Positions 51,626-61,352 of a DNA stretch of 64,000 nt are shown here, piece by piece. Source of the DNA: an uncultured Clostridia bacterium (GTDB lineage Bacteria; Bacillota; Clostridia; Oscillospirales; Ruminococcaceae); assembly GCA_945910815.1 (NCBI GenBank), contig CAMDZD010000003.1, positions 62,001 through 126,000 on the forward strand, written 5' to 3'. The notes under the pieces are model-generated. The model was not told the origin of the DNA, made no database searches, and saw only the letters and a list, made by a program, of their open reading frames with translations. How positions within the stretch are numbered: position 1 is the first letter of the stretch; every line of letters starts with the position of its first letter. The translations under genes and the position numbers were made by a program.

Positions 51626-52801
51626 TTAATTTGGAGAAATTTTTGATGGGTATATATTATTTTCATCTAAGTTAACATAGTGGGCAAGTATTTTCATTCT
51701 GTTTTCAACACGAGATATTGGATGTCCACCTTTTGTAATCAATGCTATGTATCTCATTTCCTCTATTATATTTTTGTCAATTCCTGCAAATTTAGATTCA
51801 ACAATATTTGCTTTGGCAGAAAAAAAGACTGAAAGGTTGTCATCAATATTTTTTAACCTTTTTAATTTTTGAACTGTATCTTTTTTAAAATTAACAAATC
51901 CAAAACCAGATAATAGTAATAAATATTTTAAGAATCTTTTTCTAGTACCAGTTAGTATTTTATTACCTTGTGATGTGATTGCATTTATTTGCTCAATCAT
52001 TTTGTTTGTTTTATCTAATCCAGTAGATGGTGTTTTAGCTTTAGCAGAATAATTTTGTATTGATTTATCACTGCAACCAAAGCTAATTCTTAAATCGAAT
52101 AAACCAATAATACTGTAGAAAATTTTATCAAATTCCGCACGATTATCTTCAAAACCTATTATGTCTAAGAACATATTCTTATGAGAAATTTGTGCAAGAA
52201 AAGGTTCTAAGTTGGTAGCAGGCATAGAATTAATTATTTCTCCAGCACGTAATCTTTCTTGATTTTGTAAAAATCTAAAATATTCTCGAATTTGTTCGTC
52301 AGTTGCATCAGCAATATATGTCATAGGAATATTATAAGAATTAATATTTCCTTGGATAATTAAAGGTAAATCTGTATATTTGAGACGGGGATTGCCTCTA
52401 TTTAATAATTTTTTGGTGAGTTTATCAACAGTTTCATCTGATACATTTGCGTTATCATAATATTCTTTTATCACTTCGATTATTTTTCTTGACCATTCAC
52501 TTTTTATTGTGTAGTTGTTTGATATAAAATCTCTAATTGTAGTAAGTCTTTGTTGTCCATCAACCACTTCAGATTTTGCACCACGAGAATTTGGTTGATT
52601 TAATACCCTGATACTAATATTGCCTGTAGGATAAGATTTTATGATACTATATATAAGTTTATCCTTAAAATCGTCTTTCCAAACAAATCCACGTTGATAT
52701 GATGGTTGTAAATCTAATCCTCCAAAATTAACAGTGTTAATACTGTTAATTACTGATGTAATAGGAATGGAGGCATTAGAAAAATTCATTTGCCTTTGCA
52801 T
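51626..52801 (-). CDS. DUF262 protein (GmrS/ParB-like nuclease family), inserted cargo
   Basis: A 391-aa protein from ATG 52801 (AGGAGG 6 nt upstream). The N-terminal DUF262 domain has LQPSYQRGFVWKDDFKDKLIYSII, YPTGNISIRVL and the VDGQQRLTTIRDFI motif of the GmrSD/ParB-like NTPase-nuclease superfamily (about residues 35-110). The C-terminal half is helical with no HNH motif that I can see. DUF262 proteins are frequent in anti-phage loci. Codons are more AT-rich than the neighbours, and the gene lies between direct repeats next to a tRNA, so it was probably acquired. Confidence 0.8.
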   Translation of the reverse strand: MQRQMNFSNASIPITSVINSINTVNFGGLDLQPSYQRGFVWKDDFKDKLIYSIIKSYPTGNISIRVLNQPNSRGAKSEVVDGQQRLTTIRDFISNNYTIKSEWSRKIIEVIKEYYDNANVSDETVDKLTKKLLNRGNPRLKYTDLPLIIQGNINSYNIPMTYIADATDEQIREYFRFLQNQERLRAGEIINSMPATNLEPFLAQISHKNMFLDIIGFEDNRAEFDKIFYSIIGLFDLRISFGCSDKSIQNYSAKAKTPSTGLDKTNKMIEQINAITSQGNKILTGTRKRFLKYLLLLSGFGFVNFKKDTVQKLKRLKNIDDNLSVFFSAKANIVESKFAGIDKNIIEEMRYIALITKGGHPISRVENRMKILAHYVNLDENNIYPSKISPN

Positions 52802-52832
52802 AATAAACCTCCTAATTTTTATAATATAATAC

Positions 52833-52861
52833 ATTATATCAGATAAAATATTAAATGTCAA
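52833..52861 (-). promoter_or_regulatory. Promoter of the DUF262 gene
   Basis: Minus strand TTGACA (52861-52856), 17 bp, TATAAT (52838-52833). The inserted unit carries its own consensus promoter. Confidence 0.82.
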
Positions 52862-52942
52862 TAGATTCTAAAAGAATTTTCAATTTATTTTTGAAAATAT
52901 ATAAGTTTCTTTAAGAATATGATAATATTCAAAATATATTTG

Positions 52943-52985
52943 GATTTTTTTATTATGCTTATAAAATAAAAAATCCCGTCTGAAA
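52943..52985. repeat. 43-bp direct repeat, right copy, with nifU terminator
   Basis: Right partner of 51547-51589. Here CCCGTCTG (52975-52982) pairs perfectly with CAGACGGG (52992-52999), forming the nifU terminator on the minus strand, so this copy looks ancestral. Confidence 0.85.
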
Positions 52986-53009
52986 TAATAACAGACGGGA
53001 AATTTTTTA

Positions 53010-53432
53010 TCAGTGACAAGCCTCACATTCTTCGATATCGCCGACAATCGGCTTAGGGTCAATGCCCTTGCGTGTGTAGTAATCGGAGAGAGCCGATTTG
53101 ATAGCCTGTTCGGCAAGTACGGAGCAGTGGAGCTTTACAGCCGGCAGACCGTCAAGAGCTTCAACAACAGCCTTGTTAGTAAGCTTGAGAACTTCTGAAA
53201 TAGGCTGACCTTTGATTAATTCAGTAGCCATAGAAGAAGTAGCAACGGCAGCTCCACAGCCGAAAGTTTTAAATTTAACGTCAGTAATAATATCATTGTC
53301 AACCTTGATGTACATTTTCATAATGTCACCGCATTTAGCGTTGCCAACTTCACCGATACCGTCAGCGTCCTCGATTTCGCCGACATTTCTTGGATTTGAG
53401 AAGTGGTCAAGAACCTTTTCACTGTACTGCAT
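53010..53432 (-). CDS. nifU: Fe-S cluster scaffold protein NifU/IscU
   Basis: A 140-aa scaffold on which [2Fe-2S] clusters form. The three ligand cysteines are present: Cys34 (NAKCGD), Cys59 (FGCGAA) and Cys103 (KLHCSVLA). The C-terminus adds a GDIEECEACH tail seen in Firmicute homologues of this NifU-like type. It lies 27 bp after nifS, the third gene of an rnhA-nifS-nifU operon. Confidence 0.95.
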   Translation of the reverse strand: MQYSEKVLDHFSNPRNVGEIEDADGIGEVGNAKCGDIMKMYIKVDNDIITDVKFKTFGCGAAVATSSMATELIKGQPISEVLKLTNKAVVEALDGLPAVKLHCSVLAEQAIKSALSDYYTRKGIDPKPIVGDIEECEACH

Positions 53433-53459
53433 ATAAAAAATCCTCCTTGAATAATAAGA

Positions 53460-54644
53460 TTATTTTTCTTCTTTGATAATTTTTTCCCAGAGAGGGGACA
53501 TAGCACGGAGCTGTTCAACAACTCTCGGAACGACTTCAAGAATATAGTCAATATCCTCGTCAGTAGTTTCATCGCTTATTGAGAGACGGAGAGAACCATG
53601 AGCGACTTCATGCTTTAGACCGAGAGCAAGCAGAACATGCGAGGGGTCAAGCGAACCCGAAGTGCATGCTGAACCTGATGATGCACATATACCGTTTAAA
53701 TCGAGTTTAAGCAGAAGTGATTCGCCCTCAACACCTTCAATAGAAATATTGCAGTTGCCGGCAAGTCTGTTTTCACGGCTACCGTTCAAGCGAGTTCTCG
53801 GGAGCTTTAATAAGCCGTCAATAAGTCTGTTACGCATAGCCGTAACTTTTTTAGCTTTTTCGGGAATATTTGAAGTAGCGATTTCTATTGCAGTGCCAAG
53901 ACCGACAATAGCGGGAACGTTTTCCGTACCGGCACGCTTGTTTCTTTCCTGAGCTCCGCCGAAAATAAGATTAGGGAGAGAAATTCCCTTTTTAATGTAT
54001 ATAGCACCGATACCCTTCTGAGCATGAATCTTGTGACCGGAGAGTGAAAGAATATCAATATTCTGTTCCTGAACGTCAATAGGAACATTTCCGACAGCCT
54101 GAACAGCATCGGTATGGAAAATAACTTTCTTTTCACGGCATATAGCACCGATTTCCTTAATAGGCTGAATAGTGCCTATTTCGTTGTTGGCATACATAAT
54201 GCTGACAATAGCAGTATCTTCTCTTATAGCGTTTCTGACATCTTCGGGATTTACAAAGCCCTGTTCGTTGATAGGGAGATATGTTACCTCATATCCATGT
54301 TTTTCCATATACTGACATGTATGAAGTATAGCATGGTGTTCAAAAACAGAAGTAATAATATGTTTTTTACCCTTTGGAGCAAGCTTTTCGCATACACCTC
54401 TTATAGCCCAGTTATCTGATTCAGAGCCACAGCTTGTAAAGAAAATTTCACTTGGAGAGGCATTAAGAGCTTTTGCAACCTTACCTCGTGCAGTTTCAAT
54501 ATCCTTCTGGGCATCTCTGCCGAGCTTATATATACTTGAAGCATTTCCGTAATGTTCAGTAAAATATGGGAGCATAGATTTCAGAACTTCATCGGAAACT
54601 CTTGTAGTAGCAGCATTATCTGCATACACAAATCTTTTTTCCAT
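53460..54644 (-). CDS. nifS: Cysteine desulfurase NifS/IscS
   Basis: A 394-aa PLP enzyme that takes sulfur from cysteine for Fe-S clusters. Start ATG 54644 follows AAGGAG; the longer frame runs into rnhA. Motifs: [10 protein letters not shown] at the start, [19 protein letters not shown], the PLP lysine in [16 protein letters not shown], and the active Cys in [19 protein letters not shown]. Paired with nifU downstream. Confidence 0.96.
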   Translation of the reverse strand: MEKRFVYADNAATTRVSDEVLKSMLPYFTEHYGNASSIYKLGRDAQKDIETARGKVAKALNASPSEIFFTSCGSESDNWAIRGVCEKLAPKGKKHIITSVFEHHAILHTCQYMEKHGYEVTYLPINEQGFVNPEDVRNAIREDTAIVSIMYANNEIGTIQPIKEIGAICREKKVIFHTDAVQAVGNVPIDVQEQNIDILSLSGHKIHAQKGIGAIYIKKGISLPNLIFGGAQERNKRAGTENVPAIVGLGTAIEIATSNIPEKAKKVTAMRNRLIDGLLKLPRTRLNGSRENRLAGNCNISIEGVEGESLLLKLDLNGICASSGSACTSGSLDPSHVLLALGLKHEVAHGSLRLSISDETTDEDIDYILEVVPRVVEQLRAMSPLWEKIIKEEK

Positions 54645-54657
54645 TTTAAAAGACTCC

Positions 54658-55098
54658 TTAATATGAATATTTGTCACGCTGAATGACAGCAAGCCTGTCA
54701 CAGCGTTCATTTTCGGGGTGACCTGCATGTCCCTTGACCCATATAAAATTTACCTTATGGATTTCAAGGAGAGGAAGAAGTTTTTCCCACAAATCAGAAT
54801 TGAGAGCGGGTTTATTGTCGGATTTTACCCAGCCTCTTTTTTTCCAGCCGTATACCCAGCCTTTGGTTATACTGTCAACAACATATTTGCTGTCAGTGGT
54901 GAGAGTAACTTCACATGGTTCTTTGAGAGCAGAAAGAGCAGTTATAACGCCCATAAGTTCCATGCGGTTATTGGTAGTATTTTTTTCACCGCCGGAAAGT
55001 TCCTTTTCATGATTTCCGTATCTCAGCAAAGCACCGTAACCGCCTGCACCGGGGTTTCCACTGCATGCACCGTCAGTAAATATTTCTACTTTTTTTAT
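54658..55098 (-). CDS. rnhA: Ribonuclease HI, apparent AUA start
   Basis: About 146 aa; cleaves RNA in RNA-DNA hybrids. The DEDD residues are present: [26 protein letters not shown] and [20 protein letters not shown] carries the conserved His. The C-terminus is shorter than in E. coli. The family begins [10 protein letters not shown], but the codon there is ATA (55098), 8 nt after AAGGAG. GTG 55107 overlaps the ribosome site, and all upstream ATGs lie at or before the -10 box, so AUA is the best-placed start; GTG 55107 (149 aa) is the alternative. Confidence 0.85.
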   Translation of the reverse strand: MKKVEIFTDGACSGNPGAGGYGALLRYGNHEKELSGGEKNTTNNRMELMGVITALSALKEPCEVTLTTDSKYVVDSITKGWVYGWKKRGWVKSDNKPALNSDLWEKLLPLLEIHKVNFIWVKGHAGHPENERCDRLAVIQRDKYSY

Positions 55099-55126
55099 GA
55101 GAATCACTCCTTTGTCGGTAAAATAT

Positions 55127-55155
55127 ATTATAACCCTAAAATTCATAAAAATCAA
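55127..55155 (-). promoter_or_regulatory. Promoter of rnhA-nifS-nifU
   Basis: Minus strand TTGATT (55155-55150), 17 bp, TATAAT (55132-55127). Confidence 0.72.
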
Positions 55156-55195
55156 ATTTGTTGCATGAGGTAAACAAAAATCTTTCAGAATATGG

Positions 55196-55224
55196 TTGAA
55201 ATTTCAGGAATAAAATGCTATAAT
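55196..55224 (+). promoter_or_regulatory. Promoter of the CDF transporter gene
   Basis: TTGAAA at 55196-55201, TATAAT at 55219-55224, 17-bp spacer. Confidence 0.72.
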
Positions 55225-55264
55225 AATCAAATACATAATTAATATTAAAGAGAGGTAAAGAATT

Positions 55265-56431
55265 ATGACAGATTTTCTTGTAAAAAAATTCATAAAGAAT
55301 CCCGATGATATTGAAAATTCCAAAGTAAGGCAGTCATACGGGAGCTTAAGCAGTGGAGTCGGACTTGTATGCAACATACTTCTTTTTCTGATTAAATACA
55401 TAATGGGAACGCTTTCGGGTTCAATATCAATAGTTTCCGATGCCTTCAACAATCTTTCGGACAGCGGAGGCTGTATAGTAACCTTTTTAGGCTATAAAAT
55501 GGCATCAAAGCCGGCTGATAAAGACCACCCATTCGGGCATGGCAGAGTTGAATATCTTACATCGCTTATACTTTCTGCGATAATAGTAATAGTAGGCTTT
55601 GAGCTTTTCAAAAGTTCAGCAGGAAAGATAATGAATCCCGAACCTGTTAAATTCAGCATTATAGTGCTTGTATCACTTATAATTTCGATATGTGTCAAAC
55701 TCTGGATGTCAGTATTCAATATGAAACTCGGAAAGAAAATAAATTCGGGAGTAATGACTGCAACGGCAGAGGACAGCCGTAATGACGTTATAGCTACATC
55801 TGCAACAGTAATCGCACTTATATCTTCACTTTTCACGGATTTTCCGATAGACGGAATAATGGGCGTTATAGTGTCATTATTCATACTCAAGACAGGATTT
55901 GATATTATACGTGATACATTAGATGAACTTATAGGCAAGCCGGTACAGCCGGAAATAATAGAAAAAATAAAGAACAGTATAATTTCAGACAGTGATATTA
56001 TAGATATACATGATTTGGTGATACACAATTACGGTGTAACAAAAATGATAGGAAGCTGTCACATAGAAATAAGAAGTGATATGAGCTTTCAGGAGGTTCA
56101 TGAGATTGCAGACCGCACGGAACGCAGAATATACAGTGAACTTAATATAATGATGACAATTCACACAGACCCTGTTGATATCGATGACGAACAGACCAGA
56201 AAATACAAAGCTGTTGTTAAGGATATAGTATCATCAATGAATCAGGGATTTTCAATACATGATTTCAGAATGGTAAGCTGTGAAAATCATAAGAATCTGA
56301 TTTTTGATATAACAGTGCCATATGAATGTAAAATAAGCAATGAAAAGATACAGCATTTCATTGACAAAAAGCTTGAAGAATATGACGGAAAATATTATAC
56401 TATAATAACATTCGACAGGGAATACTGTTAA
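55265..56431 (+). CDS. Cation diffusion facilitator family transporter
   Basis: A 388-aa proton-coupled divalent cation exporter (Zn, Fe, Mn or Co). Six TM helices: TM2 carries SIVSDAFNNLSDSGG and TM5 has TAEDSRNDVIAT, which supply the Asp metal-site residues; HPFGHGRVEYL is the family loop. The cytoplasmic C-terminal domain (DIHDLVIHNYGVTKMIGSCHIEIRSD...) is long and includes a second ferredoxin-like part, as in some Firmicute members. A single gene. Confidence 0.93.
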   Translation: MTDFLVKKFIKNPDDIENSKVRQSYGSLSSGVGLVCNILLFLIKYIMGTLSGSISIVSDAFNNLSDSGGCIVTFLGYKMASKPADKDHPFGHGRVEYLTSLILSAIIVIVGFELFKSSAGKIMNPEPVKFSIIVLVSLIISICVKLWMSVFNMKLGKKINSGVMTATAEDSRNDVIATSATVIALISSLFTDFPIDGIMGVIVSLFILKTGFDIIRDTLDELIGKPVQPEIIEKIKNSIISDSDIIDIHDLVIHNYGVTKMIGSCHIEIRSDMSFQEVHEIADRTERRIYSELNIMMTIHTDPVDIDDEQTRKYKAVVKDIVSSMNQGFSIHDFRMVSCENHKNLIFDITVPYECKISNEKIQHFIDKKLEEYDGKYYTIITFDREYC

Positions 56432-56438
56432 AACGATA

Positions 56439-56472
56439 CGGGACGCAAAAGCAGATGCGTCCCGATTTTTTT
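56439..56472. terminator. Bidirectional terminator
   Basis: CGGGACGC (56439-56446) pairs with GCGTCCCG (56457-56464), then a T-run, between convergent genes. Confidence 0.9.
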
Positions 56473-56479
56473 ATTATTT

Positions 56480-58861
56480 TCAGCCAAGTACAACAGTAAT
56501 ATTATTTACATCAGCAAGATTTTCAGCCGGAATATAATTTGAATCAAGCTTAACGCCGTTAAGTGTAACGGATTTAACACCGCTTTCAACATGTGCGGAG
56601 TTGTCAACAGTAATATCAAGCTTTTTGCCTCTGAAATTCTTGTGAATTTTAAAGCTTTCCCATTCGGAAGGAATTGACGGGGAAATTTTCAGACCGTCAG
56701 CATCGGGACGCATACCGCATATACCCTCAACACAGCCGACCATAACAGTTGATGCAGTACCTGTAAGCCAGTGAACATGCGAACGTCCTTCATAAGGGGA
56801 AGCCTTGCTCTCAGTAAACTGACCATGAACATAAGGTTCCATAACTCTGATTTCAGCCTTGTCATTCATAGAAGCGGGAGAACTTTCAAGGAAGTATTCA
56901 AATGCACGGTTTCCATGACCGAGAAGTGATTCCGCAAGAATAAGCCAGCCCTGTGACTGTGAGAAGATACCGCCGTTTTCCTTTGTATCATCATTGAAGA
57001 TATGCATTAAAGCACCGTCAAAATAGTGTTTTTTGTAAGGCGGGTCAAGAAGTTTTGCACCATAAGGGGTATTAAGAATTTCGTGGACACTGTTCATAGC
57101 TTTTTCTGACTGTTCAGAATCTGCAAATCCTGAAATGACACTCCAGCTCTGAGGATTAAGCCACATATTAGCTTCGGGGTCTTTTTTAGCACCTACAATA
57201 ATACCGTTTTCACGTATTCCTCTGATAAATCTGTCATCGTCCCAGCATTTTTCAAGAGATTTTGCGAGCTTGTCCTTAGCATTATCAATATAAGCGATAT
57301 ATTCAGTATCATTTTTATCCTTAGCCATATCTCTTATAACATTCATAGCATAGTAGAGCTGGAATGCTACAAAAGTAGATTCTCCCTTTGCACCGAGACG
57401 GAGACAGTCATTCCAGTCGGCATGGAGACCGGCAGGCATATCATGGTCACCGAGATGATTCATAGAGAAATCAATAGCTTTTTTAAGATGGTTATATACA
57501 GAATCTTCACCGCCGTTGGCATATACAATAACTTCATCGAGAAAAGCCTTGTTACCGCTTTCACCGATATATTTTGCAACAGTAGGGAAGAGCCAGAGAG
57601 CATCATCGGCACGGTATGAGGGGTGACCTGTTTCCTTTACATATTCAGGGTCATCGGGAGTATTTTCATGGCCTGCATTGTGAGTAAACTTTACAAGTGG
57701 AAGACCTCCGCCGTTGTCAACCTGTGCAGAGAGCATAAAGCGGATTTTATCGCATGCCATTTCGGGATTGAGATGAATTATACCCTGAATATCCTGAACA
57801 GTATCACGGTAGCCGTAGCCGTTTCTGAGACCGCAGTATACAAATGATGCAGCTCTTGACCATATGAAAGTAATAAAGCACTGATATGCATTCCATACGT
57901 TAATCATATTGTTAAATTCTTCTGACGGTGTTTCAACCTCGAAATTTGAAAGCTGACCATGCCAGTAATCCTTTAACTGTTTTATTTCAGAATCAACCTT
58001 GCCGGATTGCTTGTATTCGTTTAAAATTTCATCAGCCTGTTCATTGTTACGCTGACCGAGAATATAAACAAGTTCAATAGTTTCACCGGATTCAAGAGTT
58101 ATATCAGACTGCAAAGCACCGCATGAATTTGAGTTGTAATTCATGGTATTACTGCACTTGCCTGTTTCAACGGCAATCGGATTTGAATAAGTTCTGTAAC
58201 TTCCGATAAAGTCGGAAAGATTACCGCAGGAGGCTTTAATATCTGCACCGACCATACCGAAAAATCTGTTCCGGCAGTCTTTCTGGCTGTTACTGCTGAT
58301 AGACTGGAGAATTTTGTTTTCTTTGAATTCAGTCTTGGAGATAAACAGAGAATACTGTAAATTCACCTGGTCCTGTTCATAGTTGTCTTCATTTGTGAAT
58401 TCAACAAAACCGAAGATTGAAAGATTTCTTGTGCGTGAACTGTTGTTTGTGATTCTGGTACGCCATACTTCATAGGTTTTTCCGTATGGAACATAGTAAG
58501 TAGTTTCTGATTTAATATCTTCATATTCGCTTGTGATTACAGTGTAAGCAGTGCCGTGACGACATTCGCTTTTATATTTGTCAAGCGGTTTTCCGACAGG
58601 TTGCCATGATGCAGACCAGTAGTCATTCAAATCGTTGTCACGGATATAGATATATCTTCCGGGCAGAGCCATATCTGAATTGAATCTGTATCGGAGTATA
58701 CGTCCGTTAGCTCCGGATTTTACAAAGCTGTATCCTGAAGCATTGTTTGAGATAATAGCACCGTATTCGGGGTCGCCGAGATAGTTAGCCCAGGGTGCAG
58801 GGGTATCGGGTCTTGTGATTACATATTCTTTGTTTGAGAGGTCAAAAAAGCCGTAATTCAT
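56480..58861 (-). CDS. GH94 phosphorylase, second paralogue
   Basis: A 793-aa cytosolic phosphorylase. Start ATG 58861 follows AGGAGG; the longer frame runs through the promoter. It shares the N-terminal pattern of the 30844 enzyme (MNYGFFDLSNKEYVITRPDTPAPWANYLG) and catalytic Asp485 in HADWNDCLRLG, but the substrate region differs (NGYGYRDTVQDIQGIIHLNPEMA, GGGLPLVKFTHNAGHENTPDDPEY). Specificity is unclear: a beta-glucobiose, cellobionate or related disaccharide. It carries no signal peptide. Confidence 0.9.
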   Translation of the reverse strand: MNYGFFDLSNKEYVITRPDTPAPWANYLGDPEYGAIISNNASGYSFVKSGANGRILRYRFNSDMALPGRYIYIRDNDLNDYWSASWQPVGKPLDKYKSECRHGTAYTVITSEYEDIKSETTYYVPYGKTYEVWRTRITNNSSRTRNLSIFGFVEFTNEDNYEQDQVNLQYSLFISKTEFKENKILQSISSNSQKDCRNRFFGMVGADIKASCGNLSDFIGSYRTYSNPIAVETGKCSNTMNYNSNSCGALQSDITLESGETIELVYILGQRNNEQADEILNEYKQSGKVDSEIKQLKDYWHGQLSNFEVETPSEEFNNMINVWNAYQCFITFIWSRAASFVYCGLRNGYGYRDTVQDIQGIIHLNPEMACDKIRFMLSAQVDNGGGLPLVKFTHNAGHENTPDDPEYVKETGHPSYRADDALWLFPTVAKYIGESGNKAFLDEVIVYANGGEDSVYNHLKKAIDFSMNHLGDHDMPAGLHADWNDCLRLGAKGESTFVAFQLYYAMNVIRDMAKDKNDTEYIAYIDNAKDKLAKSLEKCWDDDRFIRGIRENGIIVGAKKDPEANMWLNPQSWSVISGFADSEQSEKAMNSVHEILNTPYGAKLLDPPYKKHYFDGALMHIFNDDTKENGGIFSQSQGWLILAESLLGHGNRAFEYFLESSPASMNDKAEIRVMEPYVHGQFTESKASPYEGRSHVHWLTGTASTVMVGCVEGICGMRPDADGLKISPSIPSEWESFKIHKNFRGKKLDITVDNSAHVESGVKSVTLNGVKLDSNYIPAENLADVNNITVVLG

Positions 58862-58906
58862 AGAATATCCTCCTGAAAAAAATTTTTTCGCATAAAAGCT
58901 GTATAT

Positions 58907-58935
58907 ATTATAACATTCATTGAAGTTTTTTGCAA
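58907..58935 (-). promoter_or_regulatory. Promoter of the second GH94 gene
   Basis: Minus strand TTGCAA (58935-58930), 17 bp, TATAAT (58912-58907). Confidence 0.78.
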
Positions 58936-58943
58936 GCGTTATT

Positions 58944-58979
58944 AAAAAAATCCTTCCGGATTTCCGAAAGGATTTTTTG
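58944..58979. terminator. Terminator of the second LRR-dockerin gene
   Basis: AATCCTT.CGG / CCG.AAGGATT stem with A and T runs on both sides, in the gap between the two minus-strand genes. Confidence 0.8.
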
Positions 58980-58982
58980 ATT

Positions 58983-61160
58983 TTATTCAAGATTTGTAAT
59001 ATTTCCGGAGAGATACTGCTGAATCATAAGAGCGTCATTAGCTGTGAGACCGTCGCCCGTGTTATGAACATCAGCATTTAAAATACTCTGTTCGGAAAGA
59101 GGATTATTTTTTGAATTTCCTACATATGCGGAAATTGATACGACATCAGCAACATCAACAGTTCCGTCGAGATTGCAGTCGCCTTTAAGTTCAGATACAG
59201 CAGAATCAAGTATAATAAATTCGTTTTCTTGTTCCTTTGCATATGCCTGAGCTGTTGAACCGTCATAGCCTTTTATAGTACCGTGGTATATGCTCGGATA
59301 ATCAATATCGGGGAAAGTATTGTCATCGACAAGAATGTAATCTATTCTGCATTCGGGATTGAGAATAGTTATTGATTTCAAATCATTGCAGTAAATAAAT
59401 TCTTCGCCGTTGAGTTCGTAAAGGCCTTTCGGAGTTATTATTGATTCGATACCGCTTATATTCTCAAAAGCTCCGCCCGAAATACCAGTGATACCGTCCT
59501 TGATTGTAAATTCACCGTCACCGCTGTATTTACCTTTATATTTGTATGCTATATCATTTATATAAACCATACCATCAGGCTGATTTTCAAGCCAGAGTGT
59601 ATCCTTGAAAGTGTTACGTCCGATATATGCCAGCGAATCTGAAAATGTTATATCTGTAAGACTCGTACAACCCGAAAAAGCTCCACTTGTTTCCAGAAAG
59701 CCATATGAATTAATTACTCTTGCACCAATATAAGCTTTTTCAAGACCTGTGCAATCTGCAAAAGCTCCGCAGTAAATTGTGTCAACGGTTGAGGGAATAT
59801 CTATTTCCTTAATATTTGTACAGCCGTAAAAAGCCAGTTCGCTGATAGTATTTACACCATATTCTATTTTTACGGATTCGAGATTTTTACATTCATAAAA
59901 AGCACCTGTTGGGATTGATTCTATATTTTCTGGAATTGTTATGGATTTGAGATACTGATTTTTGAAAAAAGCACCGATTTGAATTTCAGTGACAGTATCG
60001 GGAATATCATAGGAATCACCCTTGTGAGCCGGAGGATATTTTGTCAACATTGTTTTGTCCTTGGTGAAAAGGATTCCGTCCTCACTGCAATATGCAGTAT
60101 TTTTTTCATCAACGTTTACAGCTTCGAGAAGACTGTTTCCTTCTGTTTTTACGTTTTCAGTAAGTATGCCTAAGCCTGTGACATTTTCGGGAACGTTTAT
60201 AGCTGTTATTTTCAGACAATCTTTAAAAGTGCTTGATTCTACTGTTCTGACAGGTATTCCGTCAATTTCGTTCGGAATATCAACAACACCCTCAGCAGAT
60301 GTGTCGCAGTCTATTATAGTTATTTGAGTTTCGCCTGCAAATGTATCCACTTCATAAGTGAAAATGCCATAGGTTTTTTGATTTGTTTCAGAATTTCCGA
60401 TAACTGCAAATTCGTTTCCGTTTTTTTCAGCGTATGCCTGTGCTGTTGAATTTTCGCAGCCGTAAATAGTTGCTGTTGATGGAATAGAAGGAGTATTAAA
60501 AACGCAGTCAGAATTTTCTATTGTTATTTTTTCCAACTTTTCGCAACCGTAAAAAGTATCTTCCCCAATACTTGCAACACTTTCAGGAATTGTTATTTCA
60601 GTTAAGTTATAACATTTGGAAAAAGCATTTGCTCCGATATTTGTAACACCGTCAGGAATAGTTATTGATTTTAAACTTTCACAGAAAGCAAAAGTATTGG
60701 AATCAACGTTTGTAATATTTTTGGAAAGTTTTATTTCAGTTAAGACAGAACAACTAAAAAAAGCACGTTCTGCGATACTTGTAACACTATCAGGAATTGT
60801 TATTTCAGTCAGGCTTGAACAACCGGAAAAAGCATCAAGTCCAATGTATGTAACACTATCAGGAATAGTTATTTCAGTTAAGCTTTTACAACCGTCAAAG
60901 GCACCTGCTCCAATGCTTGTAACAGACAAGCCGTTAATTTCGGCAGGAATTACAGCAGAAGTTGCAGAGCTGTCACATTTTGAAATTTCTATATAGTTAG
61001 TGTACGCCTTGTATGTAAGATTTTCATATGTTCCTGTTGTGTAAGCAGTTGCATTTGCGGTTATTGAAATATTTCCGGAAAAATTATAGCTTACATAAGG
61101 AACGGCACTGCAAACTGTTGCACATGCAAGAATACCGGATAAAATTTTTTTGAATTTCAT
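58983..61160 (-). CDS. BspA-like leucine-rich-repeat protein with dockerin, second paralogue
   Basis: A 725-aa secreted protein. Signal peptide (MKFKKILSGILACATVCSAVP), a first block of seven or so LRR_5 repeats (about residues 70-225: LTEITIPDSVTSIAERAFFSC), a spacer ending AQAYAEKNGNEF, a second, more divergent LRR block (about 250-650), and a dockerin (DCNLDGTVDVADVVSISAYVGN...GDGLTANDALMIQQYLSGN). Same plan as the 45656 protein, with a duplicated body. AAAGGAGG precedes the ATG. Confidence 0.92.
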   Translation of the reverse strand: MKFKKILSGILACATVCSAVPYVSYNFSGNISITANATAYTTGTYENLTYKAYTNYIEISKCDSSATSAVIPAEINGLSVTSIGAGAFDGCKSLTEITIPDSVTYIGLDAFSGCSSLTEITIPDSVTSIAERAFFSCSVLTEIKLSKNITNVDSNTFAFCESLKSITIPDGVTNIGANAFSKCYNLTEITIPESVASIGEDTFYGCEKLEKITIENSDCVFNTPSIPSTATIYGCENSTAQAYAEKNGNEFAVIGNSETNQKTYGIFTYEVDTFAGETQITIIDCDTSAEGVVDIPNEIDGIPVRTVESSTFKDCLKITAINVPENVTGLGILTENVKTEGNSLLEAVNVDEKNTAYCSEDGILFTKDKTMLTKYPPAHKGDSYDIPDTVTEIQIGAFFKNQYLKSITIPENIESIPTGAFYECKNLESVKIEYGVNTISELAFYGCTNIKEIDIPSTVDTIYCGAFADCTGLEKAYIGARVINSYGFLETSGAFSGCTSLTDITFSDSLAYIGRNTFKDTLWLENQPDGMVYINDIAYKYKGKYSGDGEFTIKDGITGISGGAFENISGIESIITPKGLYELNGEEFIYCNDLKSITILNPECRIDYILVDDNTFPDIDYPSIYHGTIKGYDGSTAQAYAKEQENEFIILDSAVSELKGDCNLDGTVDVADVVSISAYVGNSKNNPLSEQSILNADVHNTGDGLTANDALMIQQYLSGNITNLE

Positions 61161-61271
61161 AACGTGGAGACCTCCTTTTAAATGATATACAAATTATACC
61201 ATATAATTATTAACTGATTATGAATATTTTGTTAAGTCTGATTTTGAAAGCTGTATTTTAGAGATTATTAC

Positions 61272-61292
61272 AAAAAAAAAAAAAAAAAAAAA
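61272..61292 (+). repeat. Homopolymer of 21 A
   Basis: An uninterrupted run of 21 adenines in the 258-bp gap between the divergent LRR-dockerin and pth genes. Otherwise that gap holds only AT-rich promoter sequence. Confidence 0.8.
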
Positions 61293-61352
61293 TAAATATT
61301 TTTTGTATACTATGACCGACAAATTTTCTGCATTAATATCTTAACATAATTC

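Noticed and set aside
51626..52801. Complete GmrSD type IV restriction system
   Set aside because: Only a DUF262-type domain is seen; no HNH/DUF1524 nuclease motif is visible in the C-terminal half or in a neighbouring gene.
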